Below, one piece after another: positions 11,101-19,927 of a stretch of 64,000 bases of DNA; within the stretch, counting starts at the first letter, position 1; each line of letters opens with the position of its first letter. Location of the stretch: positions 77,241,337 through 77,305,336 of the forward strand of contig OY992540.1 of assembly GCA_963921195.1 (NCBI GenBank), in the 5' to 3' direction. Position numbers and translations under genes: made by a program. The DNA is from Pegoplata infirma (lineage: Eukaryota; Arthropoda; Insecta; Diptera; Anthomyiidae). The notes below the pieces were generated by a model. That model had not been told where the DNA came from. It worked only from the letters and a program-made list of their open reading frames with translations, and did no database searches.

Positions 11101-11556
11101 AGTAAAATGTTCAACATCTACTTCTACATCATTATCTTTATCCGCCGTAGTGGTGGTGGGATTTAAGTTTTCTCTTATTTTGGTAGTGGAATTACGCTCC
11201 ATTTCTTCTTTATCTCTGCTACCACCGCCACCACCTGAGGAGGCACTTAGTTGGTATAAGGTACGAAAATTATTCCAACAATTATTATTTTGTAATTTTG
11301 TATGATTTTCTAAATGTTGGACTTTAACACGTTCCTGTCGTGTTGGCTGTTGTTGTTGTTGTACTTCTTCAGCTAATAACATTTGTTGTTGCTGTTGTGG
11401 ATCAATAGCATGATGTGTAAATGTTACAAATGTTCTTGTTGTCTGTCCTAGAGAAGTAGGTGGAGGAAGTATTCTCGTAGTTGTAGCTGTATTGAATTTA
11501 TCCATTGCTATTAATTTCGGTTTTAGAAATTCCAAAGTATTTACACTATTAATCAT
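6753..11556 (-). CDS. bbx: Bobby sox-type HMG-box transcription factor (join 11556..10271, 8331..8250, 8177..6753)
   Basis: Bbx proteins are nuclear HMG-box DNA-binding factors distantly related to Sox proteins. Splicing 11556-10271, 8331-8250 and 8177-6753 gives one frame of about 930 codons ending in TAA. Residues 10-400 are low complexity: Q-runs near 54 and 66, a G-run near 108, N-rich 170-200, and an acidic block 269-289. The HMG box begins at about 401 (HHARRPMNAFLIFCKRHR), crosses both introns (KNLENR / AITKILGDWWASL / NKDAFFSANPNFKWYKL) and ends at about 475. The carboxyl half has CKGKRYQELI near 615, a lysine-rich nuclear-localisation-like patch (KRNTKKKKK) near 711, and a serine run close to the end. 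Introns are 1,938 and 72 bases, all GT-AG. The longer one holds a foldback transposon. The start MINSVN (11556) is the first ATG after an in-frame stop; MDKF at residue 18 is an alternative. No AATAAA is obvious downstream of 6753. Confidence 0.93.
8250..8331 (-). CDS. bbx: bbx middle exon, HMG helix 2-3
   Basis: An 82-base exon between TTTTTTCAG and GTACAT. It completes the split Arg codon and adds AITKILGDWWASLETNDKK and CFTSLAQQ, which contains the ILGDWW core typical of Bbx and Capicua-like HMG boxes. It exits in phase 0. Confidence 0.92.
8444..9883. mobile_element. Foldback element of family B inside the bbx coding intron
   Basis: An inverted repeat of roughly 0.7 kb per arm: GATTGGTGGTTGGAGGGTAG (8525-8550) pairs with CTACCCTCCAACCACCAATC (near 9732-9751), and AGATGGCAGGTAACTTATG (9195) pairs with CATAAGTTACCTGCCATCT (9522-9541). 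The centre is near 9350-9400. The right end reads CTGAATCACCCTTT; the outer left end has diverged. As intron sequence it would be transcribed as a long hairpin with bbx. Confidence 0.75.
8612..8912. mobile_element. Palindromic MITE nested in family B, 301 bp
   Basis: Ends CCCTAGTAAAAATG and CATTTTTACTAGGG; interior is a near palindrome of TATATAATTTGATAC-like sequence. The family B copies near 5385 and 9640 give the empty site (GAATCAATAACAAAAAA), so the insertion duplicated CA (8610-8611 and 8913-8914). Confidence 0.75.
9884..10268. other. Remaining bbx intron sequence
   Basis: Unremarkable AT-rich intron between the foldback element and the donor at 10270. No repeat or gene seen. Confidence 0.4.
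10271..11556 (-). CDS. bbx: bbx coding exon with start codon and first half of HMG box
   Basis: Ends at donor AATAG/GTAAGT (GT at 10270-10269), leaving two bases of an Arg codon. The exon continues upstream as untranslated leader to the acceptor at 11629. It codes for residues 1-428, nearly all low complexity until the final 30 residues, which are HMG helix 1 and the start of helix 2. Confidence 0.92.
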
Positions 11557-11629
11557 TTTTGATGCTACAGTTTTTTTTTTTTGATTATTTATTAAATTTG
11601 TTTTTTCTACCTACATAAATCATAAATAA
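11557..11629 (-). other. bbx: bbx 5' leader part of first coding exon
   Basis: A pyrimidine tract followed by TTTATTTTCAG (acceptor, AG at 11631-11630) precedes 73 untranslated bases that include in-frame TAG at 11613-11611. This requires at least one further upstream (rightward) non-coding exon. Confidence 0.65.
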
Positions 11630-12039
11630 CTGAAAATAAAACAGAATATAAAGTTTGGTATTAATTTTTGTTGGTTTGACTTAAGAAAATTTAAGAAGTA
11701 TTATTTTAATGATCATTATAATAAAAAAAAATTATATAATTTTTTTTATTTTTAAAAAATAAATACTACTACAAAAAATTACTACATTGTAGTAACAGTT
11801 GTTTTATTTAGTTGTTTTTAGTCTATCGAGTTGGAAGTGTCAGATGCAGCATGAATTATTACCAAACAATTTTAACCATTTTTACGTCTAGAAGTTTTTT
11901 TTTTTGTTAATAAAAAAATTTCGACAATTTGACTTTAACAACAACTTTTTTTGACAGTAAAAACAACTGTAATTTGAAGTTGTTTTTACCGTTTTTGTAG
12001 TTGTTATTCAATAGTTAAAAACAACAACAAATTTTGGTT

Positions 12040-12950
12040 GATTTTGCTGAAATTTTCCATATTTGACCACGCCTACAAGACCCACTTTTTAAAAGATCTA
12101 AAATTTTATTTTTGTTATTTAATACTTAGTACCCTAAGTGCGAATACTTTGCAAATGATATCCTATTGAAACCACAAATGTCCCGCTACAGAAAAACAAG
12201 TGTCCCGTAAATTTCTGAATAGGTTGTATGAATAGCCCTATATGGAGCTAAGAAAATTGCCGTTATTGTTTTATTTTTTTTTTTCAAAAACTGGGCTTAG
12301 GAGGCGTGGTCAAATATTTAAAAAAATTTCAAATTTGTGTTGTTGTTGTAGTAGCAGTTGTGCAATAAATTCGAAATTAGTTGAAACGTTGTTATAAACT
12401 TTATAACAACGTTTCAACTAATTTCGAATTTATTGCTTTGTGTTTTGCGGCATTTCCCCCTATATAGAGCTAAGAAAACTGCGTTTTTTGTTTTTCAATT
12501 TTTCAAAAACTGGGATTAGTAGGCGTGGTCAAATATTGAAAAATTATTGAATTTGTGGCGAGTTGCCTTGCTTAAATATTTATCAAATTAAAACGGAATG
12601 CACCACAATCTCAAAAATTTACATTCTTTTATAGTTTTGTATGAAATTTTCCATTTTTTAAAATGGAAAAAATCCGGCCACTTTTGTTAAAAAAAAAATT
12701 AAGTTTAGATGTTTGATGCGCGTTTTTCGTTTTTTTTTCGAGAAAATCGCATTTGAATATTAAATTTCATAACAAATTTGTAAATTGCTTGTATTTTTTT
12801 GGTTCAACATAGCGTATGAGTATTATTTATGCAAATACATATTTGTTACTCATACGCTATGTTGAAACAAGAAATGCAAATTAAAAAATTCTTCTGAAAT
12901 ATTAATAAAAGAAGGTTAAAAAGGTCGAATAAAATACAATATAATATTTA
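12040..12950. repeat. Rearranged fragments of foldback family A
   Basis: Contains pieces of both family A subtypes joined end to end: TTTGACCACGCCTACAAG and CCTATTGAAACCAC (one subtype), then TGTCCCGCTACAGAAAAAC, CTATATGGAGCTAAG, GGCGTGGTCAAATATT and GGCGAGTTGCCTTG (other subtype). It ends in a GCGTATGAGTATTATTTATGC centre near 12815. No intact terminus. Confidence 0.65.
12362..12436. repeat. Perfect 75-bp palindrome
   Basis: GCAATAAATTCGAAATTAG... pairs base for base with ...CTAATTTCGAATTTATTGC around a centre at about 12399, giving stems of about 37 bp with almost no loop. It interrupts a family A fragment. Confidence 0.85.
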
Positions 12951-12956
12951 ATTCTT

Positions 12957-13493
12957 CACTCAGAAAATTATGTAAGTTACTACATGTTAGTTGTTTGTAT
13001 ATTTTACAGTAGTTAGTTATTTTCAACTAAAAAGTCAGTTGTTTTTGTATGAAAAATGTCAAACAACTATTTCTGTTAGTTATTTTAATTAGTTTTTTTG
13101 AATAACTAACAAAAAAGTACTGTGATGTAGTAACAGTTATTTAAAGTAGTTAATTTAATTTTTTTTATCTCTGAAAAATTTTCATCGTTTTTTTATTTTT
13201 CACAACTTAAAAAAAAAAAAATAAAATTTGAAAAAATTTGGTCTTCATTTTTTTCTGAAAAATTTTTTGACAAAAAAAAATATTTGTAGATTTTTTATTT
13301 TTACTACATTTTAGTTGTTTTGACTACAAATGTAAGTAGTTTTTACTACATAAGTCAGTTGTTTTTTGTCAGTTAAAATAACTAACATTGTTAGTTGATT
13401 TAACTGAAAAAGTAGTTGACCCCAAAACAACTTACAAAGTAGTTATTTTAACTGACATTTTCAGTTGATTTTACTAACATAATTTTTTGAGTG
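12957..13493. mobile_element. MITE with CACTCAGAAAATTATG ends
   Basis: Ends CACTCAGAAAATTATGT and ACATAATTTTTTGAGTG. The interior is rich in AACTAAC/GTTAGTTG/GTTGTTTT motifs in both orientations. Flanks suggest a TT duplication. Related material occurs at 11760-12000, 15945-16927, 38380-38480 and 42060-42160. Confidence 0.65.
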
Positions 13494-14000
13494 TTCTGAA
13501 ATTTAGTATTCAAATGCGATTTTCTAAAAAAAAAACCGAAAAGGCGTCTGTTTTTTTTTGTGGATAGACAAACATCTTAACTTAATAAAAATTAAAAAAG
13601 GCAAAAAAACGGCCGAATTTTGATAAATTGACTTTTTTAGAAAACGGCAAATTTCGGAAGAGATTCTAAAACAGAGATTCTCACTAACTTTTTCTTTGCG
13701 ACCCCTTTTCAATATTTAAAATTTGTCGCGACCCCCCAATAAAAAAAAATATATTAACGTGAACTTTGACCTCAGTTTTTTCAAAAACCTAAAGTAATGG
13801 AAAAATTTGGAAACCGAATTCAGAAGCAGCATTGAAAGATTAATCGAAACCGTGAGGTCAGATTCCAGACGCATACCAAAAATTTCAAGTAAAAAACTTA
13901 TAAAAAATAAAAATAAAACACAATTTTTGTGAACTTTGACTTCAATTTTCTCAAAAATTTGAAAACTGGTCCTGAACTACGGCATTTTATATCGAAACAT

Positions 14001-14487
14001 CCCAGCAAAAATTGGCATTACTAGTAATGGGTTTTGTAATCCGAAGCAGATGTTAATAAGTAGTTACTTATTGAATGAAACACTAATTATTTTAACAAGG
14101 GCGTGAGACAAAAATAACTAGTGAAGAGTATGGAGATAAATAAGTAGTTACTGCCTCGGATTACAAATAAGGAGTAAAAACCCATTACCAATAAGAAGTA
14201 AAATAATTAGTTAATTAAAACTTTTAAAATTTAACTTGTTTTTACTAAAACTTAAAAATTGCGTAATTTTTATTAAGTTTTTAAGTACTTTTTAAGTTAA
14301 TTGAATTGTAAAGGTTAAACACTGCAAGTGCAAGAAGATATTATTACTTAGAGGTGCTTTTATAACATATTACTGAGAAGTAGTTACTTTTGGGCTTAAA
14401 ATAATGTTCATGGTAATGGGTACTCATTATAAATAATGTACTTGGTAATGATTACTTTTCACTACTCATTACCACGTTTTTGCTGGG
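14001..14487. mobile_element. MITE with CCCAGCAAAAA ends, 487 bp
   Basis: Ends CCCAGCAAAAATTGGC and GTTTTTGCTGGG, with GTAATGGG / CATTAC motifs repeated inside. Flanking dinucleotide AT is duplicated. A second copy begins at 60053, and related elements lie at 47020 and 49720. Confidence 0.75.
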
Positions 14488-14946
14488 ATACTATCTCCAT
14501 CGATTTTTTATTTTCGAAAATAAAAGAAAAAGACCAGTTAAACCTGATCAGAAATGAAGAAATGTTTACCAAGAAAGCATTTAAAGTCCAATTTGGAGTA
14601 ATGATTGCTCTTTTTTCAAAGTTATTTATCAATGTTTGGTAGTGATTGAAATTTTATTCGATCACGAATCTAGATCCGTTATTCGGATCCAGATTTGGAA
14701 TCAGCATTAAAAAGTGAATCAAAAAAAGTGGTCAGATCCCAGATTCATCCGAAAATTTTACAAACAAAGCTCTTTAAAATGCACAATAATACACTCAAAA
14801 TAAATTCTCTGTCCAATCAGCAGAAAAATCTGCTGAAAATACACCCATTTTGAGCCATATGAGAAATCTGCTGATTTTAGCAGACACGGTTTGCTAAATA
14901 TCTGTCATAAGAGGTGAATAAATATAACAAGAAAAAAAAAAACATA

Positions 14947-15019
14947 CGCCGCCAGCCAGCATCGAACTCGCCACCTTCCGATTTGAAAGTACACTTCTTA
15001 ACCACTAGGCTACGGAAGC
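14947..15019 (-). ncRNA. tRNA-like / SINE-head module inside a MITE
   Basis: On the minus strand, GTAGCCTAGTGGTTAAG matches a pol III A box with D-arm. GAGTTCGATGCTGG matches a degenerate B box and T-arm about 35 bases later. A plausible anticodon stem lies between, and a T-run follows downstream, usable as a pol III terminator. The anticodon loop lacks the usual U33 and the acceptor has mismatches, so this looks tRNA-derived, not a functional tRNA. Confidence 0.5.
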
Positions 15020-15068
15020 TTATACTTTTATCTGGCGTTTTAGTTATTAAACATGTGTGTTGTTCGAC

Positions 15069-15236
15069 AGCAGAGAAATCTGATTTTAGCAGAAATATCT
15101 GCTGATTTTAGCAGAAAAATCTGCTGATTTTAGCAGAAAAATCTGCTGATTTGAGCAGAATAATCTGCTGATTTCAGCAGAACAATCTGCTGATTTCAGC
15201 AGAGCAATCTGCTGATTTCAGCAGAATAATCTGTTC
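15069..15236 (+). repeat. Tandem array of about 23-bp units (CTGCTGATTTTAGCAGA)
   Basis: Seven consecutive units of ATCTGCTGATTT[T/C]AGCAG with A/T-rich variation. Each unit is itself palindromic (CTGCTGA..TCAGCAG), so either strand can form a row of small hairpins. Confidence 0.85.
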
Positions 15237-15944
15237 TGCTTTTTTTTATATAAAAAAAATTCTTGAAAAAATAATGAAATTCAGCAAACAAAATCAGTAT
15301 AAACATAGTAAAATGTCTGTTATTTTCTTAAACTGAATGACAGAGATTTTAGTATAAATATCCTTCTCAGCAGAACAATCTGCTAAAAGATTGCTAATTC
15401 AAATTAAAAGTCATTTTACAGATTTTTTACCAGAGTTTTTCTTTTGAGTGTACGTTTTTGTAAACTTTGCATTTAATTTTTTCAAAAACCTAACGTACTA
15501 GAAAAATTTGGAACCCAGATTCGGAATCAGCATCGAAAAGTTAATAGAAACGAAAAGTCAGATCCCAGACTCAGTCAAAACACTTCACAAATAAGTATTG
15601 GGCATCCCGCAAAATTAACAACTGCACAGTGATTACGGAGGGACCTCAAGTGATGGAAAAATTTGTTTTCTTTAATAAAAGTGTTTGTATATTTTTAAAT
15701 CCCAGCAATAAAAAAAATGTGTTTTAAATTTACCAAAATTTGAGGTTTTAACAAATTTGTTCGCGAATTTGAATCAGGAGAGCATAAGAATCAGTTGGAT
15801 ATTTCACTGGGAGGTTTTTGTTGTCCAACAGTGTAATTATTTAGCAATAACTCGAAACAGGATATGCTAGGATTTTCGTGGTAAAGTTTTTTAAAGTTAA
15901 AAATAATGAAGGGTGAAATGCCATTATTCGATTTTGTCATTTGT

Positions 15945-16927
15945 TCGATAATTGCAGTTACTACATGATAGTCATTTGTGTAGTAAGTAGTTGTTGTTGT
16001 TTTCAACTACAATTTCTGTTGTTTTTCGACGAAAAATATCAAACAACTATTTTTTGTAGTCGTTGTAAAAAGCAAATATAAAAAATTACTACATTGTAGT
16101 AACAGTTTTTTATGTAGTTGTTTTTAGTCTAAAAAATTATAATTTTCTAGAAATTTTTAGATGTGTTAAAAACGTATGAAGTGTCAGATGCAGCAGGAAT
16201 TATTTCCAAATAATTGTAACCGTTTTCGACGTTTAGAAGGTTTTTTGTTTGTTAATAAAAAAATTCAGACAGTTTGAGTTAGAGATGGGCGCTGGTCACG
16301 TGATTTGCGTGATTCACGTGAATCACGCGTGAGTGTGAGTGATTTTTATTTCAATCACGTGATTGTGAGTGAGTGTGAGTTGAAAAAAAATCTGAGTGAG
16401 TGATTAGTGAGTGAGTCATTTATTTTTTGCGTGAGTTTGCGTGATTAGATTTTTTGATTTGCCCAATTTTTTTTTAATTTTTTGTAAAAAAAATTTTTTA
16501 GGATTTTTTTTTTCTATTTGGCAAGAAAATTTTATTGCGTGAGTAGATTTTGCGTGACTCACGCGTGAGCGTGATTGAATCTGGCGTGAGTCACGCGTGA
16601 GCGTGAGTAAGTTTTTTATTACTCACGTGAATGTGAGTGAGCGTGAGTAAAAAAAAAAATTGCGTGAGTGATTAGTGAGTGATTCGATTATTTTTTGCGT
16701 GAGCGTGAGTGAGTGTGAGTCAAAATCCACTCACGCGCCCATCTCTAGTTTGAGTTACTGTAAAAATAACTATAAATTGAAGTAGTTTTTACCGTTTTTT
16801 GTAGTTGTTAATCAATAGTTGAAACAACAATTTTTGGTTGATTTTACCGTGAAATGTAGTGGACGCCTAAAAAACAAATGAATTTGTTGTAACTGTCTTG
16901 CAGTGGAATTTACCGTCATAATTTTTG
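15945..16927. repeat. AACTAC-family MITE interrupted by a hAT MITE
   Basis: Right end CCGTCATAATTTTTGGAGTG (to 16931) resembles the 12957 element. The left end has lost its terminus. The GTAGTTGTTTT motif is repeated. The nested element 16280-16747 splits the phrase TTTGAGTT. Confidence 0.55.
16280..16747. mobile_element. hAT-like MITE with dense CACGTGA/GTGAGTG motifs, 468 bp
   Basis: Ends TAGAGATGGGCGC and GCGCCCATCTCTA, with a perfect 8-bp TSD GTTTGAGT (16272-16279, 16748-16755). The inside consists almost wholly of short TCACGTGA, TCACGCGTGA and GTGAGTG blocks in both directions. Related elements lie at 19517-19761 and 22784-23039. Confidence 0.88.
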
Positions 16928-16931
16928 GAGT

Positions 16932-17511
16932 GTATGAACAAATCTTATATTATAATATACATTTTTTTCCGTGTAAAATATGCAAATATGGCAACTTCGT
17001 TTTGGCTAAAAGCTTTAAAAAACAGTTGTAGATAAAAACGAGAAGATTGCAATAACAAAAATTGTTTACAAAACAAAATATTTGTTGTTTTTGGAAATAC
17101 ACAACTACATAAATAGTCACTCAAACAAAATTACACAGATACATTATAAGATTTGAGTTAAAAAGAGAAACTGAGCAAATTTTGCAGGTGGAATGATGGA
17201 AGTGGTAAACAAAAATTATGATAAAACAAAATTGAAAAAAAAATGCATATAAAAAGTGTAACAAAAAATATAAATGGGATCACTCTCTCTTTCACAAAAG
17301 GAATTTTATTTATCATTTAAAAAAAAAAATATATTAAAAAAATATACATTATTTAATTCATAATCTTTAATAATACAAATCTAAAATAAAGTTTTAGGAA
17401 GTAATTGAATTTTTTTTGCGAGCAATTTTTGAAAATTTTTGTATGAAAAATTTCTCTTCCCTGACTTAAATTTCATTATTTTTATTTTATAAAAAAAAGA
17501 ACTGAACTTAC
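16932..17511. other. Apparently unique bbx intron stretch
   Basis: No copy elsewhere in the window. AT-rich with a TCACTCTCTCTTTCAC pyrimidine patch at 17279-17294. Confidence 0.35.
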
Positions 17512-17756
17512 ATTTTTTTGGAAATTTTTTTCATGAATTTGTATTTTTTTTTTAATAATTTTATTGTTTTTGTATTAAAATTACCTTTAAATTATAGAAA
17601 TATTTTACTGAGCACTTTAATTTACTTTATTTTTATGAAATATTTTTTATTTTATTTAAAAACCAAAAAAAAAAATGTAGTAGGTAATGATTTTAATTTA
17701 TAAACTGCACTTTAGTTTTCTTGCTGGTCTTTTGAATATTGTTGCTGTTTAATGAA
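17512..17756 (-). other. Candidate non-coding leader exon of bbx
   Basis: On the minus strand a strong donor (AT/GTAAGT, GT at 17511-17510) ends a stretch that starts near GCGCATTCATTAAACAGC, an Inr-like TCATT with CAGCAA-rich leader sequence, and lacks repeats. It could feed the acceptor at 11629. Inference only: no transcript evidence, and the start is approximate. Confidence 0.3.
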
Positions 17757-18062
17757 TGCGCTACGTGTACACCGATACACAACTCAATTACCTAGAGTCA
17801 ACAAAATATACGAGAGAACTTAAGCATAACGTTCGACAAATACGAAACCCACAAAAAATTACAAAAACAACTGCCCTCAACACGCCCCACATTCCCCACA
17901 AAACCAATGAACAATTACAAAAGTGTGGCCATATACATTTTAGGCCGTTTCCCCATTAAAAAAATATGTGTATTTAAAAAAAACAAGTATGACATTTATA
18001 GACGGTCAAGACCGGCTATATCATACCCTACACCGGTGTTTTACCGGAAAATGGCTCCCAAC

Positions 18063-18312
18063 ACACAAAAAAAATTTTTCCATGAACGATATTCATAGTA
18101 TTTATGAACAAATTCATACAATTTATTAACTTTTTCATAATATTTATGAACTTATTCATAGTATTTATGAAACATGTTAACAATTCTTAAATTTCACATA
18201 TTATGATTTATTCATAAATACTATGAAAAAGTTTATAAATATTATGAAAAAGTTAATAAATTGTATGAATTTGTTCATAAATACTATGAAAATCGTTCAT
18301 GAAAAAAAAATA
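18063..18312. repeat. Foldback of TTTATGAA/TTCATAAATA repeats
   Basis: TCATGAACGATATTCATAG near 18080 is mirrored by CTATGAAAATCGTTCATGA near 18285. The interior is repeated ATTCATAGTATTTATGAA on one arm and its complement on the other. Confidence 0.7.
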
Positions 18313-18578
18313 ATGTGAAGTCCTTTAATTAGTGTAGAAAACACATAGAACAAATTTTTAGTAGAATTTGTTTACACAAAATTTTAAGTTTTCATCAAAA
18401 TTAAAATTTTTTATTGTGTTCAAAATAAAATATTTTTCTGAAATATTTTTTTACCTTCACCAAAAGAGGAAAATATATTTTTCTTTCAAAAAAAAATTTT
18501 TAACAAAAAAATAACAAAAGAAACTTTTTCCAAAAATATTTTAAATAATATTTATAAAAAAAAAAAGTTTTTTTGTAA

Positions 18579-18760
18579 TAGTACGTTCAGATTGGCCTCG
18601 AAACCCCGTTAAACGAGGTTTCGAGCCAAACCTCATTTGACAATACGTATTTTCCCTCACAGATTTAAACCTTTTTGTAGTAAGGTTTCAACGAAAGTAC
18701 GATCGAAACCGTATAAATTTCAAGTTTTTACCACTGTGCGACAATAAGAAATAGGGAAAA
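18579..18760. mobile_element. Truncated copy of TAA-flanked family Z
   Basis: Starts TAGTACGTTCAGATTGGCC after TAA, followed by the CGAAACCCCGTT / AACGAGGTTTCG hairpin. The other end is missing. Full copy at 23351-23805. Confidence 0.65.
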
Positions 18761-18904
18761 TGGGAAAATGACAAAAATAAAAAAATAAATAAATCAATTT
18801 GTTTACAAAATTTCTTTAAAATATTTATTTATTTGAAATAAAAATAAAATTAAAGAAAATTTCTAAAACAAATTTAAATATTGAAAACGATAAAAAACTT
18901 TTTA

Positions 18905-19265
18905 TTTTTCGATCTTTATATATATCGTGAACCTATATTCAAAATATGCCAACTCAAATTTGACCGAAATGAGTTTCCGATGGCAAATAGCTCCCCTATG
19001 TAATACCCATCTGTGATAAAAATTTCAAAGCAAAAAAAATAATTTGTTGTCGATTTACATCCATTTTTGTTATTCTGCTATCTCAAAGTACATATTTTTT
19101 TGGTGAAAATATACGCCAACTCCCATTGTAAATTTCCAAAAAATTTTCAAAAAATTTGACCATATATCTTATTGCATTTGCCGTGCTGAACACGAATCTG
19201 GTAAAGATTTTGATATCTAATGGCTAGTTTTCGAGATATTGCCATTTTGAAAATATCGGTAAATA
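18905..19265. repeat. Fragment of family W
   Basis: Shares ATATGCCAACTCAAATTTG, GAGTTTCCGATGG and CCCATCTGTGATAAAAATTTC with the inverted sequence at 61690-61790, and TCTCGAAAACTAG-type sequence with 60970-61020. No terminus identified. Confidence 0.6.
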
Positions 19266-19284
19266 ATGTTTGCAAAAAACACCA

Positions 19285-19927
19285 ACTGTACCACTACAGA
19301 AAAACCATAGTGGTTTCAATGGGATATCATTAGTAAAGTATTCGCTCTTAGGGTACTATTAAATAACAAAAATAAAATTTAAGTTTTTTCAAAAAGTGGG
19401 CCTTGTAGGCGTGGTCAAATATTGAAAATATCAAAGATTGCTATACGCTAATTATATACAATAATGGTGTATAAAACGTGTGCGTATGAGTAATATCAAT
19501 ATTTAAAAAATAATTAAGAGGCGATGGGAGCGTGAGTGAGTTTTTATTTACGATCACGCACGCTAATGAAAGAAAAAAATTATTCAAGCACGATATTTTA
19601 TTTTACTCGCGCTCACGTGAACATCGTGACCGTGACTTATTTTTTCTACTCACGTGTGCGTGAATGAGCTTGAGCAAAATAAAATATCGTGCGTGACTAA
19701 ATTTTTTCTTTCATGAGCGTGCGTAATCGTTATTAAAAACTCATTTACGATCCCATCTCTATTTTATATATTGTTTAGGTGTTTTAATTACTCATACGCA
19801 CACGTTATATACACCATTATTGTATAAAATTAGCGTATTAGAGGTTTATACCTACTCAAAATATAATTGGAAATTTTTGAAATATATTTAAAATTTTTTA
19901 AAATTTTATTGGAAATTGTGAAACATA
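19285..19927. repeat. Family A' fragment with TCACG-type insert
   Basis: Carries the A' left-arm phrase TTTCAATGGGATATCATTAG, then an inverted pair ATACAATAATGGTGTATA / TATACACCATTATTGTAT around a central TCACG-rich insert (19517-19761). Both outer ends are lost. Confidence 0.6.
19517..19761. mobile_element. Second TCACG-rich hAT-like MITE
   Basis: Termini AGAGGCGATGGGA and TCCCATCTCTA with Inverted ACGATCACGCACGC / GTGCGTAATCGT arms, relatives of the 16280 element. No clear TSD, because it sits at the centre of a palindrome. Confidence 0.55.

Larger units (their letters stand above)
14792..15450. mobile_element. TA-flanked MITE carrying CAGCAG tandem repeats and a tRNA-like module, 659 bp
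   Basis: Ends CACTCAAAATAAATTC and TTTTTCTTTTGAGTG with a TA duplication (14790-14791, 15451-15452), as in Tc1/mariner MITEs. The interior carries an antisense tRNA-like segment and a 23-bp tandem array. A related copy at 59677-59860 lacks the tRNA-like part. Confidence 0.75.
13745..15610 (+). repeat. Diverged tandem array split by two transposons
   Basis: Four degenerate units share the order AACTTTGA..TCAAAAAC, AAATTTGGAA, CAGATTC, AATCAGCAT, GTCAGAT[T/C]CCAGA. They lie at about 13755, 13930, 14645 and 15465. Elements at 14001-14487 and 14792-15450 landed inside the array. Confidence 0.6.

Noticed and set aside
14947..15019. Functional tRNA gene
   Set aside because: The anticodon loop lacks U33, the T-stem and acceptor have mismatches, and it sits inside a MITE; kept only as a tRNA-like module.
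15069..15236. CRISPR-like periodic repeat
   Set aside because: Units are contiguous with no unique spacers, the genome is eukaryotic, and the array is a minisatellite inside a MITE.
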